Shown piece after piece: positions 7,019 through 13,326 of a stretch of DNA of 14,605 nt. Every line of letters begins with the position of its first letter. Position 1 is the first letter of the stretch. The position numbers and the translations under genes were made by a program. The DNA comes from Verrucomicrobiota bacterium (GTDB taxonomy: Bacteria > Verrucomicrobiota > Verrucomicrobiia > Limisphaerales > UBA11358), in the NCBI GenBank assembly GCA_021323835.1, contig JAJPKI010000093.1, positions 1 to 14,605 on the forward strand, given 5' to 3'. Below the pieces are notes generated by a model, which was not told the origin of the DNA, made no database searches, and saw nothing but the letters and a program-made list of their open reading frames with translations.

Positions 7019-8237
7019 TTTTATTTTCGACACTGTGAATCGCCTCGGCCATTTTTTCCAAATGTTGCTTGATGGTAAAATGGTTCAAAAACCGTCCCCG
7101 TAATTCTTCGGAAACATCCGCCATCGCCGCGACGCGCAGCGCAGCGGCGATTTGCGCGGGCGATTTTGGGTCAACGATGCCCGGATAATTTTCCGGCAGC
7201 ATTTCGGGAATCGAACGCCAGCGCGTCGTGACGATGGGCAGTCCAAATGCCATCGCTTCGAGTAAATTGCCCGGCTGATTTTCGGCGAGATAGTAAGTTG
7301 GAAAACAAAAAATGTCCGCGTCCCGCAACGCCTGTTCTTTGCGTTCGACGGGAACGAAGCCGAGAATTTCGACGAAGTTTTTTACATCGCGGTGATTTGC
7401 TATTTCGCGCAATTCTTTTTCTTCGGTTTCCGATGCAAATGCGCCAATCATCGTGAGCCGAAAACGCAGCGGCGAATTTTCTCCCGCAAGTTTTTCATTG
7501 GCGAGCGCGATGGCGCCAACCGTGTCGAACGCCCCTTTTTGCCGCGTGCAATGCGCGAGGAAAAGGACGTTCACGATTTTTACGGCGTCATTTACATTGG
7601 AAATTTCACCGGCGAAAATTTTCTTTCGCAGCGCAATTCGCTTCTTTCGCGACGGCAGAATTTCTTTTTCAAATTGCGGACACGGGTCGGGAATTCCGCC
7701 GCTGACGATGGCGACGCGCTTCGCCAAAAGTTTTTCCGCGTCACGACGGTTGAAATCCGAAAGCACGATGCTTAAATCCGCGTCGCCCATGCGATGATAC
7801 GTCGCGCTGCGCGTGCGAATCGTAACGGTGGTTTCCAGCCATTTCGCAAGGCCGGCGGCGTGCCAATGAAAAATGACGCGCTTGAAAAAGGGACGGCACA
7901 GCAGCATTACGACCCAATCGCGATAGACCGCAATGCTTTTGCCGGGCGCAGGAACGTAATAAAAATTTTCCACGCCGTAGCGAAAGTGGCACCAAATCGC
8001 TTCGAAACAATGGAACACCAACCGCGCGAGTTTCATGCTTTGAAAAACGCCGATGTCTTCGAGGCCGCGAGAAAATTGCGCGTTGACGTGATAACATTCG
8101 ATGCCGAATTCGTTCGGCGGCTGCGCGCGGACGCGGGCTTTGCGCCGGTTGCCGCCGAAACTGTCGAGCATCAACTTCACCGCATAGCTTTGGCCGTGAT
8201 ACGGCGGCGGCGTGTGGGCGAAGACGAGCAATTTCAT
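7008..8237 (-). CDS. Family 4 glycosyltransferase
   Basis: This 409-aa GT-B fold retaining glycosyltransferase has an N-terminal acceptor domain opening with LLVFAHTPPPYHGQS (3-17). The C-terminal donor domain includes VLFLAHCTRQKG (224-235), FVEILGFV (288-295) and the sugar-nucleotide-binding stretch AENQPGNLLEAMAFGLPIV (318-336), with the Glu-x7-Glu pair Glu319/Glu327 typical of family 4. It probably adds a sugar to a lipid-linked intermediate at the cytoplasmic membrane face. I chose the ATG at 8235-8237 because the first beta strand begins there. The frame stays open to 8306, but that extension is translated repeat sequence. The last few codons and the TAA come from the repeat at 6948-7018, so the native C-terminus may have been replaced. 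It is divergent from the WecG/TagA-type gene. Confidence 0.9.
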   Translation of the reverse strand: MKLLVFAHTPPPYHGQSYAVKLMLDSFGGNRRKARVRAQPPNEFGIECYHVNAQFSRGLEDIGVFQSMKLARLVFHCFEAIWCHFRYGVENFYYVPAPGKSIAVYRDWVVMLLCRPFFKRVIFHWHAAGLAKWLETTVTIRTRSATYHRMGDADLSIVLSDFNRRDAEKLLAKRVAIVSGGIPDPCPQFEKEILPSRKKRIALRKKIFAGEISNVNDAVKIVNVLFLAHCTRQKGAFDTVGAIALANEKLAGENSPLRFRLTMIGAFASETEEKELREIANHRDVKNFVEILGFVPVERKEQALRDADIFCFPTYYLAENQPGNLLEAMAFGLPIVTTRWRSIPEMLPENYPGIVDPKSPAQIAAALRVAAMADVSEELRGRFLNHFTIKQHLEKMAEAIHSVENKNHG

Positions 8238-8318
8238 TTTCGATTTAGGATTTACGATATACGATTTACGCAACCTGAACTTTGGAAATCGTAAATCTAA
8301 AACCATAAATCGTAAATG
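8235..8318. repeat. Long imperfect inverted repeat filling the divergent GT4/WecG-type intergenic region
   Basis: The two ends of this 84-bp stretch are inverted copies matching at about 27 of 33 positions. It is built from GATTTACGAT/ATCGTAAATC words, a repeat style dispersed in many genomes. It reaches from the start codon of the leftward GT4 gene to the start codon of the rightward WecG/TagA gene, so both promoters must lie in this element or inside the opposite gene. No convincing -35/-10 pair stands out, although TATACGATTT and TAAATC-type AT-rich hexamers are present. Confidence 0.8.
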
Positions 8319-9080
8319 ACGAAGCGCGTCAATGTCCTCGGCGTCGGTTTAAGCGTGCTGAATTTGCAAAGCGCGCTCGATGAAATTGCTGCCGCGATTC
8401 GCGACAAACGCAAAGGCTACATTTGCGTGACCGGCGTTCACGGCGTCATGGAAGCGCAGAGCGATGAAACTTTCCGCCGCATTTTGAACAACGCCTTTCT
8501 CTGCACGCCTGACGGAATGCCGATGGTTTGGATGGGAAAAATTCACGGGCACAAAGAAATGCGCCGCGTCTACGGACCGGATTTGATGCTGGACGTTTGC
8601 AAATGGAGCGAAACGAGCGGCGCAAAACATTTTTTTTACGGCGGCGCGGACGGCGTTGCCGATTTGCTGGCGAAAAAACTGAAAGAGAAATTTCCGAAAA
8701 TGGAAATTGCCGGGACATTTACACCGCCGTTTCGAGCGTTGACTGCGCAGGAAGAAAAAGAATTGCAGGAAAAAATTTCCGCGACGAAGCCGGACATTTT
8801 TTGGGTGGGTTTGAGCACGCCCAAGCAGGAAAAGTTCATGGCGGAATTTTTGCCGAAGCTGGACGCGACGCTGATGATTGGCGTGGGCGCGGCGTTTGAT
8901 TTCCACAGCGGCCGCGTGAAACAGGCGCCGCTTTGGATGCAGCGCAGCGGATTGGAATGGTTTTATCGGCTGTGTCAGGAACCGAAGCGATTGGCCAAAC
9001 GCTATTTCAAAAACAATCCGCTCTTTGCATTGAAAATTGTGGGCCAGTTTTGCGGCTTGAAAAAATATTCGCTGGAGTAA
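8316..9080 (+). CDS. WecG/TagA/CpsF family glycosyltransferase
   Basis: This 254-aa protein is a GT26 enzyme, which transfers N-acetylmannosamine(-uronic acid) or a similar sugar onto undecaprenyl-PP-linked sugar in teichoic acid, enterobacterial common antigen or exopolysaccharide synthesis. It shows VNVLGVGL (5-12), TPDGMPMVW (64-72) with the probable catalytic base Asp66, RRVYGPDLM (83-91), IFWVGLSTPKQEKF (161-174), VGAAFDFHSG (190-199) and the membrane-associating C-terminal segment LEWFYRL...PKRLAKRYF (213-231). The length is normal. The ATG at 8316 is the only good start, and it lies within the end of the inverted repeat; no Shine-Dalgarno is visible. It starts a rightward unit and is followed by a palindrome with a T-run, so it is probably monocistronic. 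Confidence 0.93.
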   Translation: MTKRVNVLGVGLSVLNLQSALDEIAAAIRDKRKGYICVTGVHGVMEAQSDETFRRILNNAFLCTPDGMPMVWMGKIHGHKEMRRVYGPDLMLDVCKWSETSGAKHFFYGGADGVADLLAKKLKEKFPKMEIAGTFTPPFRALTAQEEKELQEKISATKPDIFWVGLSTPKQEKFMAEFLPKLDATLMIGVGAAFDFHSGRVKQAPLWMQRSGLEWFYRLCQEPKRLAKRYFKNNPLFALKIVGQFCGLKKYSLE

Positions 9081-9084
9081 ATTT

Positions 9085-9158
9085 GTAGGAGCCGAGGTGA
9101 CGAGGCTCTGATTTGTTTTCGATTGAAATGAGTCTCCTTACGTCGGCTCCTACTTTTT
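9085..9158 (+). terminator. Palindromic GTAGGAGCCGA repeat, probable terminator of the WecG/TagA-type gene
   Basis: Arms 9085-9108 and 9130-9153 match at 20 of 24 positions around a 21-nt loop and both end in GTAGGAGCCGA/TCGGCTCCTAC. The right arm runs into CTTTTTT. It begins 4 nt after the stop codon at 9080. It resembles a REP-type element that can also fold as a rho-independent terminator on the plus strand. Confidence 0.7.
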
Positions 9159-9179
9159 TGGCAACGGTCTTGCATCTTT

Positions 9180-9515
9180 CCGCTGAACTTTAATCCTTTC
9201 AACTTCAACAAAAACATTTTTGGATTGAACCTGACGATTTGAGACTTTAAGCCAAACATCATAGACCTATGCCGGAACATTTTCAGGTTGAAGTCTTGAA
9301 TCCGCGACTTCAACTCCGCAATCGTCATCATCAAACTGACGATTCAAGGCCTGAACTTTACGATTGTGGACTTCAATCCGAAGATTGTTGACCTCAACTA
9401 GAACATTTTCGGACTCAACCCAAAGACTTTTGACTTCAACTTTACGATTGTCGGGTTCGACCTGAAATGTTTCAGGTTCAACCTTACGATTCAAATCCTC
9501 AACAATTTCAACGAT
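9180..9515. repeat. Sixteen degenerate 21-nt tandem units
   Basis: From 9180 to 9515 the sequence falls into exactly 16 units of 21 nt with no insertion or deletion. Units typically start GAC, continue YTC-AAC, and carry ATT or ATC at positions 16-18. Position 5 is T in all 16 units, position 8 is A in 15, and positions 16-18 are ATY in 12. Clear examples start at 9306, 9369, 9390 and 9432. The plus frame would encode heptads like DFNxxIV but has three stops (units 3, 6 and 11). The minus frame would encode heptads like NRKVEV but has a TAG in unit 5 and no ATG. I therefore treat it as non-coding or decayed coding. The period equals two helical turns. Confidence 0.85.
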
Positions 9516-9532
9516 TTACGTAAATTTATGCC

Positions 9533-9574
9533 AAAATGGTTTAGAAACTGTCTAAACTATGTATAAACCATTTT
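9533..9574. promoter_or_regulatory. Nested inverted repeats upstream of the 131-aa gene, possible promoter/operator
   Basis: AAAATGGTTTA (9533-9543) is a perfect 11-bp inverted match to 9564-9574. Inside the same stretch GTTTAG (9539-9544) pairs with CTAAAC (9552-9557). TATAAA at 9563-9568 could act as a -10 box for rightward transcription, with a poor -35 (TTTAGA) about 17 nt upstream. The overlap of a possible promoter with dyad symmetry suggests an operator, but this is inference. Confidence 0.4.
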
Positions 9575-9619
9575 TCCCGTTGCCGACGTTTTTTCCCCTT
9601 CATTAACATTTTATCGAGT

Positions 9620-9640
9620 TGCTCCTTGAGGCGAGGAGCA
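9620..9640 (+). promoter_or_regulatory. Hairpin in the probable 5' leader of the 131-aa gene
   Basis: TGCTCCT and AGGAGCA form a perfect 7-bp stem with a 7-nt loop, about 56 nt before the start codon at 9697. The AGGAG inside the stem resembles a Shine-Dalgarno but no suitably spaced open frame follows it (the ATG at 9639 is read only briefly). The hairpin could influence leader folding or mRNA stability. Confidence 0.35.
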
Positions 9641-9696
9641 TGACGTCCCGACGTTCTTAACAAAAATCAGTAACAGGCATGAAGGGGGTGAGAAAA

Positions 9697-10092
9697 ATGG
9701 CAAGAGTCATTATTCCGGCCAATCCCGATGACATCATCGCATTGGCCAAAGGCATCGTGGCAAAGCACACCGCCGATGGCGCGGCCAGTCCGCTATCCGG
9801 TCTTAACATGGCGGACTTTGCCGCCAAAGTGGCGACCGCTGACACGGAGAACCAGGCATCCGCGCAAGCGTATCGCGATGCAGAGCTGGCCACGCAGAAC
9901 CGCGACATTGCGTTGGGTGCAGACCGCACGACGAAGGGCACGGTCAACTACTACGTGGCTGCCGCGCGCGACATGCTGCTCGGCCTTAACAAAGGCAACG
10001 AGCAGAAGTTGGGCGATTGGAAGTTCACCGTTGACCAGAGCGCTGCCAGCAGCAATGCGGCAAAGGCGGCGGCGAAAGTGAAAAGTGCATAA
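9697..10092 (+). CDS. Uncharacterised 131-aa soluble protein
   Basis: I do not recognise an established domain. The protein starts MARVIIPANPDDIIALAKGI, is Ala-rich, has no signal peptide or membrane helix, and is probably mostly alpha-helical. Residues 31-75 hold an Asp/Ala/Gln-rich stretch, followed by GTVNYYVAAARDMLLGLNKGN (81-101) and LGDWKFTVD (105-113), with an Ala/Lys-rich tail ending KVKSA. The ATG at 9697 is chosen because AAGGGGGTGA lies about 5 nt upstream, the strongest ribosome binding site in the window; an ATG at 9679 precedes that site and would be too early. Its base composition looks more balanced than the AT-rich neighbours. It sits alone between the 21-nt array and a repeat plus terminator, so it is probably monocistronic and well translated. 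Confidence 0.8.
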   Translation: MARVIIPANPDDIIALAKGIVAKHTADGAASPLSGLNMADFAAKVATADTENQASAQAYRDAELATQNRDIALGADRTTKGTVNYYVAAARDMLLGLNKGNEQKLGDWKFTVDQSAASSNAAKAAAKVKSA

Positions 10093-10093
10093 C

Positions 10094-10147
10094 GGTAGGG
10101 TCGGCTCACCGAGCCGACCGCGGACGCCTCGGCGAGGCGTCCCCACC
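10094..10147. repeat. Double-hairpin (three-way junction) palindromic repeat
   Basis: Outer ends GGTAGGG (10094-10100) and CCCCACC (10141-10147) are complementary with one mismatch. Between them are two near-adjacent perfect hairpins: GTCGGCTC-acc-GAGCCGAC (10100-10118) and GGACGCCTC-ggc-GAGGCGTCC (10122-10142), which share edge bases with the outer stem. The element begins one base after the stop codon at 10092. GC content is far above the surroundings. It looks like a dispersed REP-type element. Confidence 0.8.
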
Positions 10148-10153
10148 ACAAAG

Positions 10154-10187
10154 GCCGGAGTCGAAAGATTCCGGCTCTTTTAATTTT
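10154..10187 (+). terminator. Intrinsic terminator after the 131-aa gene
   Basis: GCCGGAGTC and GATTCCGGC form a 9-bp stem (one G-T pair) capped by a GAAA tetraloop at 10154-10175, followed by TCTTTTAATTTT. This is a textbook rho-independent terminator for rightward transcription from the 131-aa gene. It also separates that gene from the TMTC-like gene, which must then have its own promoter in 10188-10258. Confidence 0.85.
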
Positions 10188-10258
10188 GCAGGCGGAAATG
10201 AAAACCATGGATTGACAGTTGCCGGTGAGAGGCGTAAAACCGCTGCACTTTGTCGAAC

Positions 10259-12199
10259 ATGACAGAAACAATTTTTGAAAAGCCACGCAGCATCCTCTTT
10301 GTCTGTCTGACGCTTTTTCTTTTGACTATTTGTGTGTATTTGCCGGCCTTGCAATGCGGTTTTCTATATTTCGATGAAAATTTCTTTGTGCTTTCTAATC
10401 CGCATGTGAACACGGGATTAACATGGGCGAACATTTCCTGGGCTTTTTACAATCAAGATTATTCTAATTGGTTTCCTCTCACATGGCTTTTACATATGCT
10501 CGACGTGCAGATTTACGGTCTCAATCCGTGGGGACACCACCTGACAAATGTTTTGTTTCATGCATTCAATACTGTATTGTTATTTTTGGTATTCCGGAAA
10601 ATGACGGGTGCCAATTGGCGAAGTCTGGCTGTTGCCGGACTATTCAGTTTGCATCCGCTACACGTAGCATCAGTCGCTTCTATTTCCGAGCACAAGGACG
10701 TTTTGAGCACAATGTTTTGGCTTTTGGCAATGTTGGCATACGCACGATTTGCCGAGGAATCACAAAAACAAAATGGTCAATCAAAATTATTCTATGCGTT
10801 GACGCTGTTGCTCTTCATTTTGGGGCTAATGAGTAAATTGATGCTGATGACCTTGCCTTTTGTTTTTCTGCTGCTGGATTATTGGCCGTTAAAACGATGG
10901 GAAAAGAACAAATGGCAACTGATATTGGAAAAGATTCCATTTATTGCACTGACAGTCATCGTCGGCACGATTTCTTATATTTCCCAACAAAAAAGAGATT
11001 GGTTTCAGCAAATAGGCAATTTGTCTTTTGATGACCGTTTGGGAAACGCTCTAATTTCCTACGTCCGATATTTGGGCAAATTCTTTTGGCCGGAGAATCT
11101 ATGCGCTTATTATCCCTTTGCCGGGCCGTGGCCGACAACAGAAGTTTTTGCCGCAACTTTATTTTTAATTTGCGTTACTGCGTTGGCGTTAACGCAACGG
11201 CGGCAGAAACCCTGGTTTCTGATGGGTTGGCTTTGGTATCTGGGAACTTTCTTGCCAGTAATTGGATTGGTGCAGCTTGGCGCTCAATCAATCGCTGACC
11301 GCTTCACTTATGTTCCATTGATTGGTATGTATCTGCTTTTGGTATGGGGACTGTATGAACTCACAAAAAACTGGCGGCATCGGGTCGTAATTTTATCAAC
11401 GGTTGCAGTAATTATATTTGCAAGTTGTGCGTTGTTAACAATCCACGAAATTGGATATTGGAAAAACGACGTCACAGTTTGGAACCGCGCCATTGCGGTC
11501 ACCAAAGGTAATTTCATGGCACATAACAATCTGGGCATCGTGTTGCAACCAACCCAACCTGACGCAGCTATTATTGAATTTGAGAAAGCATTGCAAATAA
11601 CTCCAAATTTTTCCGGCGCACAAATGAATTTGGCCGGCCTATTTTTAGCTCGCGGCCAATATGACGACGCCATTATGCATTATCGAAAATCTTTGGAAAT
11701 TGAACCTCATTTTGCTCAAGCTGAACACGGCCTTGGCATTGCCCTTTCTGATAAAAGCCAACCAAACGAAGCAATCGTCTATTTGCAAAAAGCCGTTGAA
11801 GATGATTCCGGCAATTCCTCCTATCAAAACAATCTTGGCGTTACCCTTTCCAAAGTAGGTCGATTGGACGAAGCCATCGCTCACATACAGAAGGCCATTG
11901 AATTAAATTCAAACAATTCGATTTTTCAAAATGACCTCGGAATTGTATTTATGAAAAAAGGACAACCGGATGAAGCGGAAAAATGTTTTCAAAAAGCTGT
12001 GGAATTAAATCCTCTCGACGCCAAAGCCCAGTATGATTTAGGTGCTGCCCTTTTGAACGAAGGTAAAGTGAATGAATCCATTCCCAGATTTCAGGAAGCA
12101 TTAAAATTAAAACCGGATTTTACCTTTGCTCGAACCAATTTGGATTTGGCCCTCCAAATGAAAGCACAAATGACTCCGACAAATCAGATGTCAAAGTGA
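10259..12199 (+). CDS. TMTC-like polytopic membrane protein with C-terminal TPR repeats (predicted GT-C glycosyltransferase)
   Basis: This 646-aa protein has about ten hydrophobic segments in residues 10-395, then TPR repeats from about 420 to 635 (six full 34-residue units and part of a seventh, for example those starting near 453, 487, 521, 555 and 589). The N-terminal half carries signatures of bacterial relatives of eukaryotic TMTC O-mannosyltransferases: FLYFDENFFVLSNPHV (35-50) in the first loop, WFPLTWLLHMLD (71-82), GHHLTNVLFHAFN (92-104), FSLHPLHVASVASISEHKDVLS (129-150). Asp39-Glu40 occupies the place of the usual acidic pair. A polyprenyl-phosphate sugar donor and periplasmic acceptor are inferred. 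The ATG at 10259 is preferred to a TTG at 10250; GAGAGG lies too far upstream to be decisive. Codon use looks more AT-rich than neighbouring genes. Its stop lies 2 bp from the convergent epimerase stop. Confidence 0.85.
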   Translation: MTETIFEKPRSILFVCLTLFLLTICVYLPALQCGFLYFDENFFVLSNPHVNTGLTWANISWAFYNQDYSNWFPLTWLLHMLDVQIYGLNPWGHHLTNVLFHAFNTVLLFLVFRKMTGANWRSLAVAGLFSLHPLHVASVASISEHKDVLSTMFWLLAMLAYARFAEESQKQNGQSKLFYALTLLLFILGLMSKLMLMTLPFVFLLLDYWPLKRWEKNKWQLILEKIPFIALTVIVGTISYISQQKRDWFQQIGNLSFDDRLGNALISYVRYLGKFFWPENLCAYYPFAGPWPTTEVFAATLFLICVTALALTQRRQKPWFLMGWLWYLGTFLPVIGLVQLGAQSIADRFTYVPLIGMYLLLVWGLYELTKNWRHRVVILSTVAVIIFASCALLTIHEIGYWKNDVTVWNRAIAVTKGNFMAHNNLGIVLQPTQPDAAIIEFEKALQITPNFSGAQMNLAGLFLARGQYDDAIMHYRKSLEIEPHFAQAEHGLGIALSDKSQPNEAIVYLQKAVEDDSGNSSYQNNLGVTLSKVGRLDEAIAHIQKAIELNSNNSIFQNDLGIVFMKKGQPDEAEKCFQKAVELNPLDAKAQYDLGAALLNEGKVNESIPRFQEALKLKPDFTFARTNLDLALQMKAQMTPTNQMSK

Positions 12200-12201
12200 A
12201 T

Positions 12202-13230
12202 CTACGTTCTGGCGATCGTTTTCGCATCGCGCGGCAAACGCAAACTGTCTTTCGCTTCTTTGCGCGTCGGCAACCATTCAATGATGCGGCGGATGGCGAG
12301 TTGAACGGCTTCGTCGGAATTGCGCGGCAAATTGAATCCGGCCTTGCGGATTTTAGAAGCGTCCATGCGCGAGTGCGGCACGTCGCCCGGCCAGCCGCCG
12401 GCAGTCGTGCCGTAGGAAATTTTCGTGCGGTCTTTCAAACCGAGTTGCGCGACCAATTCTTCGGCCATGAATTTCACGGTCGTGCCGCCGTCGGGCGCGA
12501 CATTGAAGACATCGAATTTCCCGGCTTCCAATTCGCCGCATTTTTTTCCGCCAAAAACAATCGCGTCCACGATGTCGCGGACGTAAATGTAAGGCTTGGA
12601 TTGCAGGCCGTTGCCGAGGACTTTGAGTTCGGCGGAATTTTTATCGAGTCGCCGGATGAAATCGTAAATCGCGCCGTGCGTGGTGCGGTCGCCGACGATG
12701 TTGCCGAAGCGCAAAATGATTCCGCGCATCTCGAACGTGGCGCAAAATGCGGAGATGAGCGCTTCCGCCGCGACTTTTCCCGCGCCGTATAAACTGATGG
12801 GCAGGGCGGGGCCGAGATTTTCGTGCGTAGGAATTTTCCCGACGTCGCCATAAACCGTGCCGGAGCTGGATGTGATGATTTGCGTCACTTTGTTCCGCCG
12901 CATCGCTTCGAGGACGTTGTAAGTGACGATGGTTTCCTGTTCCAAATCCAGTTTAGTATTTTCAAGTCCCCAACGCGCGTCGGGATTTGCGGCAAGATGA
13001 TAAACGCGGTCAACGCCTTTGAAATGCGGCAGGGCTTTTTTAAGATTGAGCAAATCGAGTTTGACGATTTTCAGGCGCGGATTTTTTTTGTGCTGCTCCA
13101 GATGTTCGCGCCGGCCGGAAGAAAAATTATCGAGCACGCGGATTTCTTTCACTGATTTATCCGCGAGCAGCGCATCAATCAAATGCGAGCCGATGAACCC
13201 TGCGCCGCCGGTGACGAGAAATTTGCTCAT
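12202..13230 (-). CDS. NAD-dependent sugar-nucleotide epimerase/dehydratase, GalE-like SDR
   Basis: This 342-aa extended SDR protein has the NAD-binding TGGAGFIG (7-14), acidic strand end RVLDNFSSG (31-39), VYHLAANPD (76-84), catalytic serine region TSSSGTVYG (120-128) and YxxxK pair Tyr148/Lys152 in SLYGAGK. RFGNIVG and KPYIYVRDIVDAI fit the C-terminal substrate domain of UDP-glucose 4-epimerase-like enzymes. It probably interconverts a UDP- or other NDP-hexose for glycan synthesis, but the exact sugar is not readable. The ATG at 13228-13230 is chosen because the Rossmann strand starts at once; the frame is open to 13548, where the extension lies antisense to the exosortase gene and has no fold. 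It is divergent from the exosortase gene across 96 bp, in which no clear promoter is visible. Confidence 0.9.
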   Translation of the reverse strand: MSKFLVTGGAGFIGSHLIDALLADKSVKEIRVLDNFSSGRREHLEQHKKNPRLKIVKLDLLNLKKALPHFKGVDRVYHLAANPDARWGLENTKLDLEQETIVTYNVLEAMRRNKVTQIITSSSGTVYGDVGKIPTHENLGPALPISLYGAGKVAAEALISAFCATFEMRGIILRFGNIVGDRTTHGAIYDFIRRLDKNSAELKVLGNGLQSKPYIYVRDIVDAIVFGGKKCGELEAGKFDVFNVAPDGGTTVKFMAEELVAQLGLKDRTKISYGTTAGGWPGDVPHSRMDASKIRKAGFNLPRNSDEAVQLAIRRIIEWLPTRKEAKDSLRLPRDAKTIART

Positions 13231-13326
13231 TCGTTGATGACAAATCGTAAAGAAATCATTTCGAGGATACAATTTATTTGAGCAAGTCCCCTGCTCTGTT
13301 AGTCTTAATCTGGCATCACGCCGCAA

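Noticed and set aside
8238..8306. N-terminal extension of the GT4 protein
   Set aside because: The added 23 residues are translation of the GATTTACGAT-type repeat, and the glycosyltransferase fold starts exactly at the internal Met at 8237.
9267..9494. Minus-strand frame reading heptads such as NRKVEV as a protein-coding gene
   Set aside because: The only start is a TTG inside the repeat, no ribosome binding site is present, a TAG ends it mid-array while the repeat goes on, and an in-frame stop lies just upstream of the array. A decayed gene remains possible and is mentioned under the array.
9180..9515. 21-nt periodic region as a CRISPR array
   Set aside because: Units are directly adjacent with no spacers, and are degenerate along their whole length rather than identical repeats with variable spacers; no cas gene is near.
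12196..12792. Plus-strand open frame opposite the GalE-like epimerase
   Set aside because: It is an antisense shadow, with no recognisable domain and rich in Arg, Phe and Ala as expected from the complementary codons.
13231..13326. Promoters in the epimerase/exosortase divergent gap
   Set aside because: TTGAGC with a 17-nt spacing to AGTCTT is too weak to call, and nothing better is seen on either strand.
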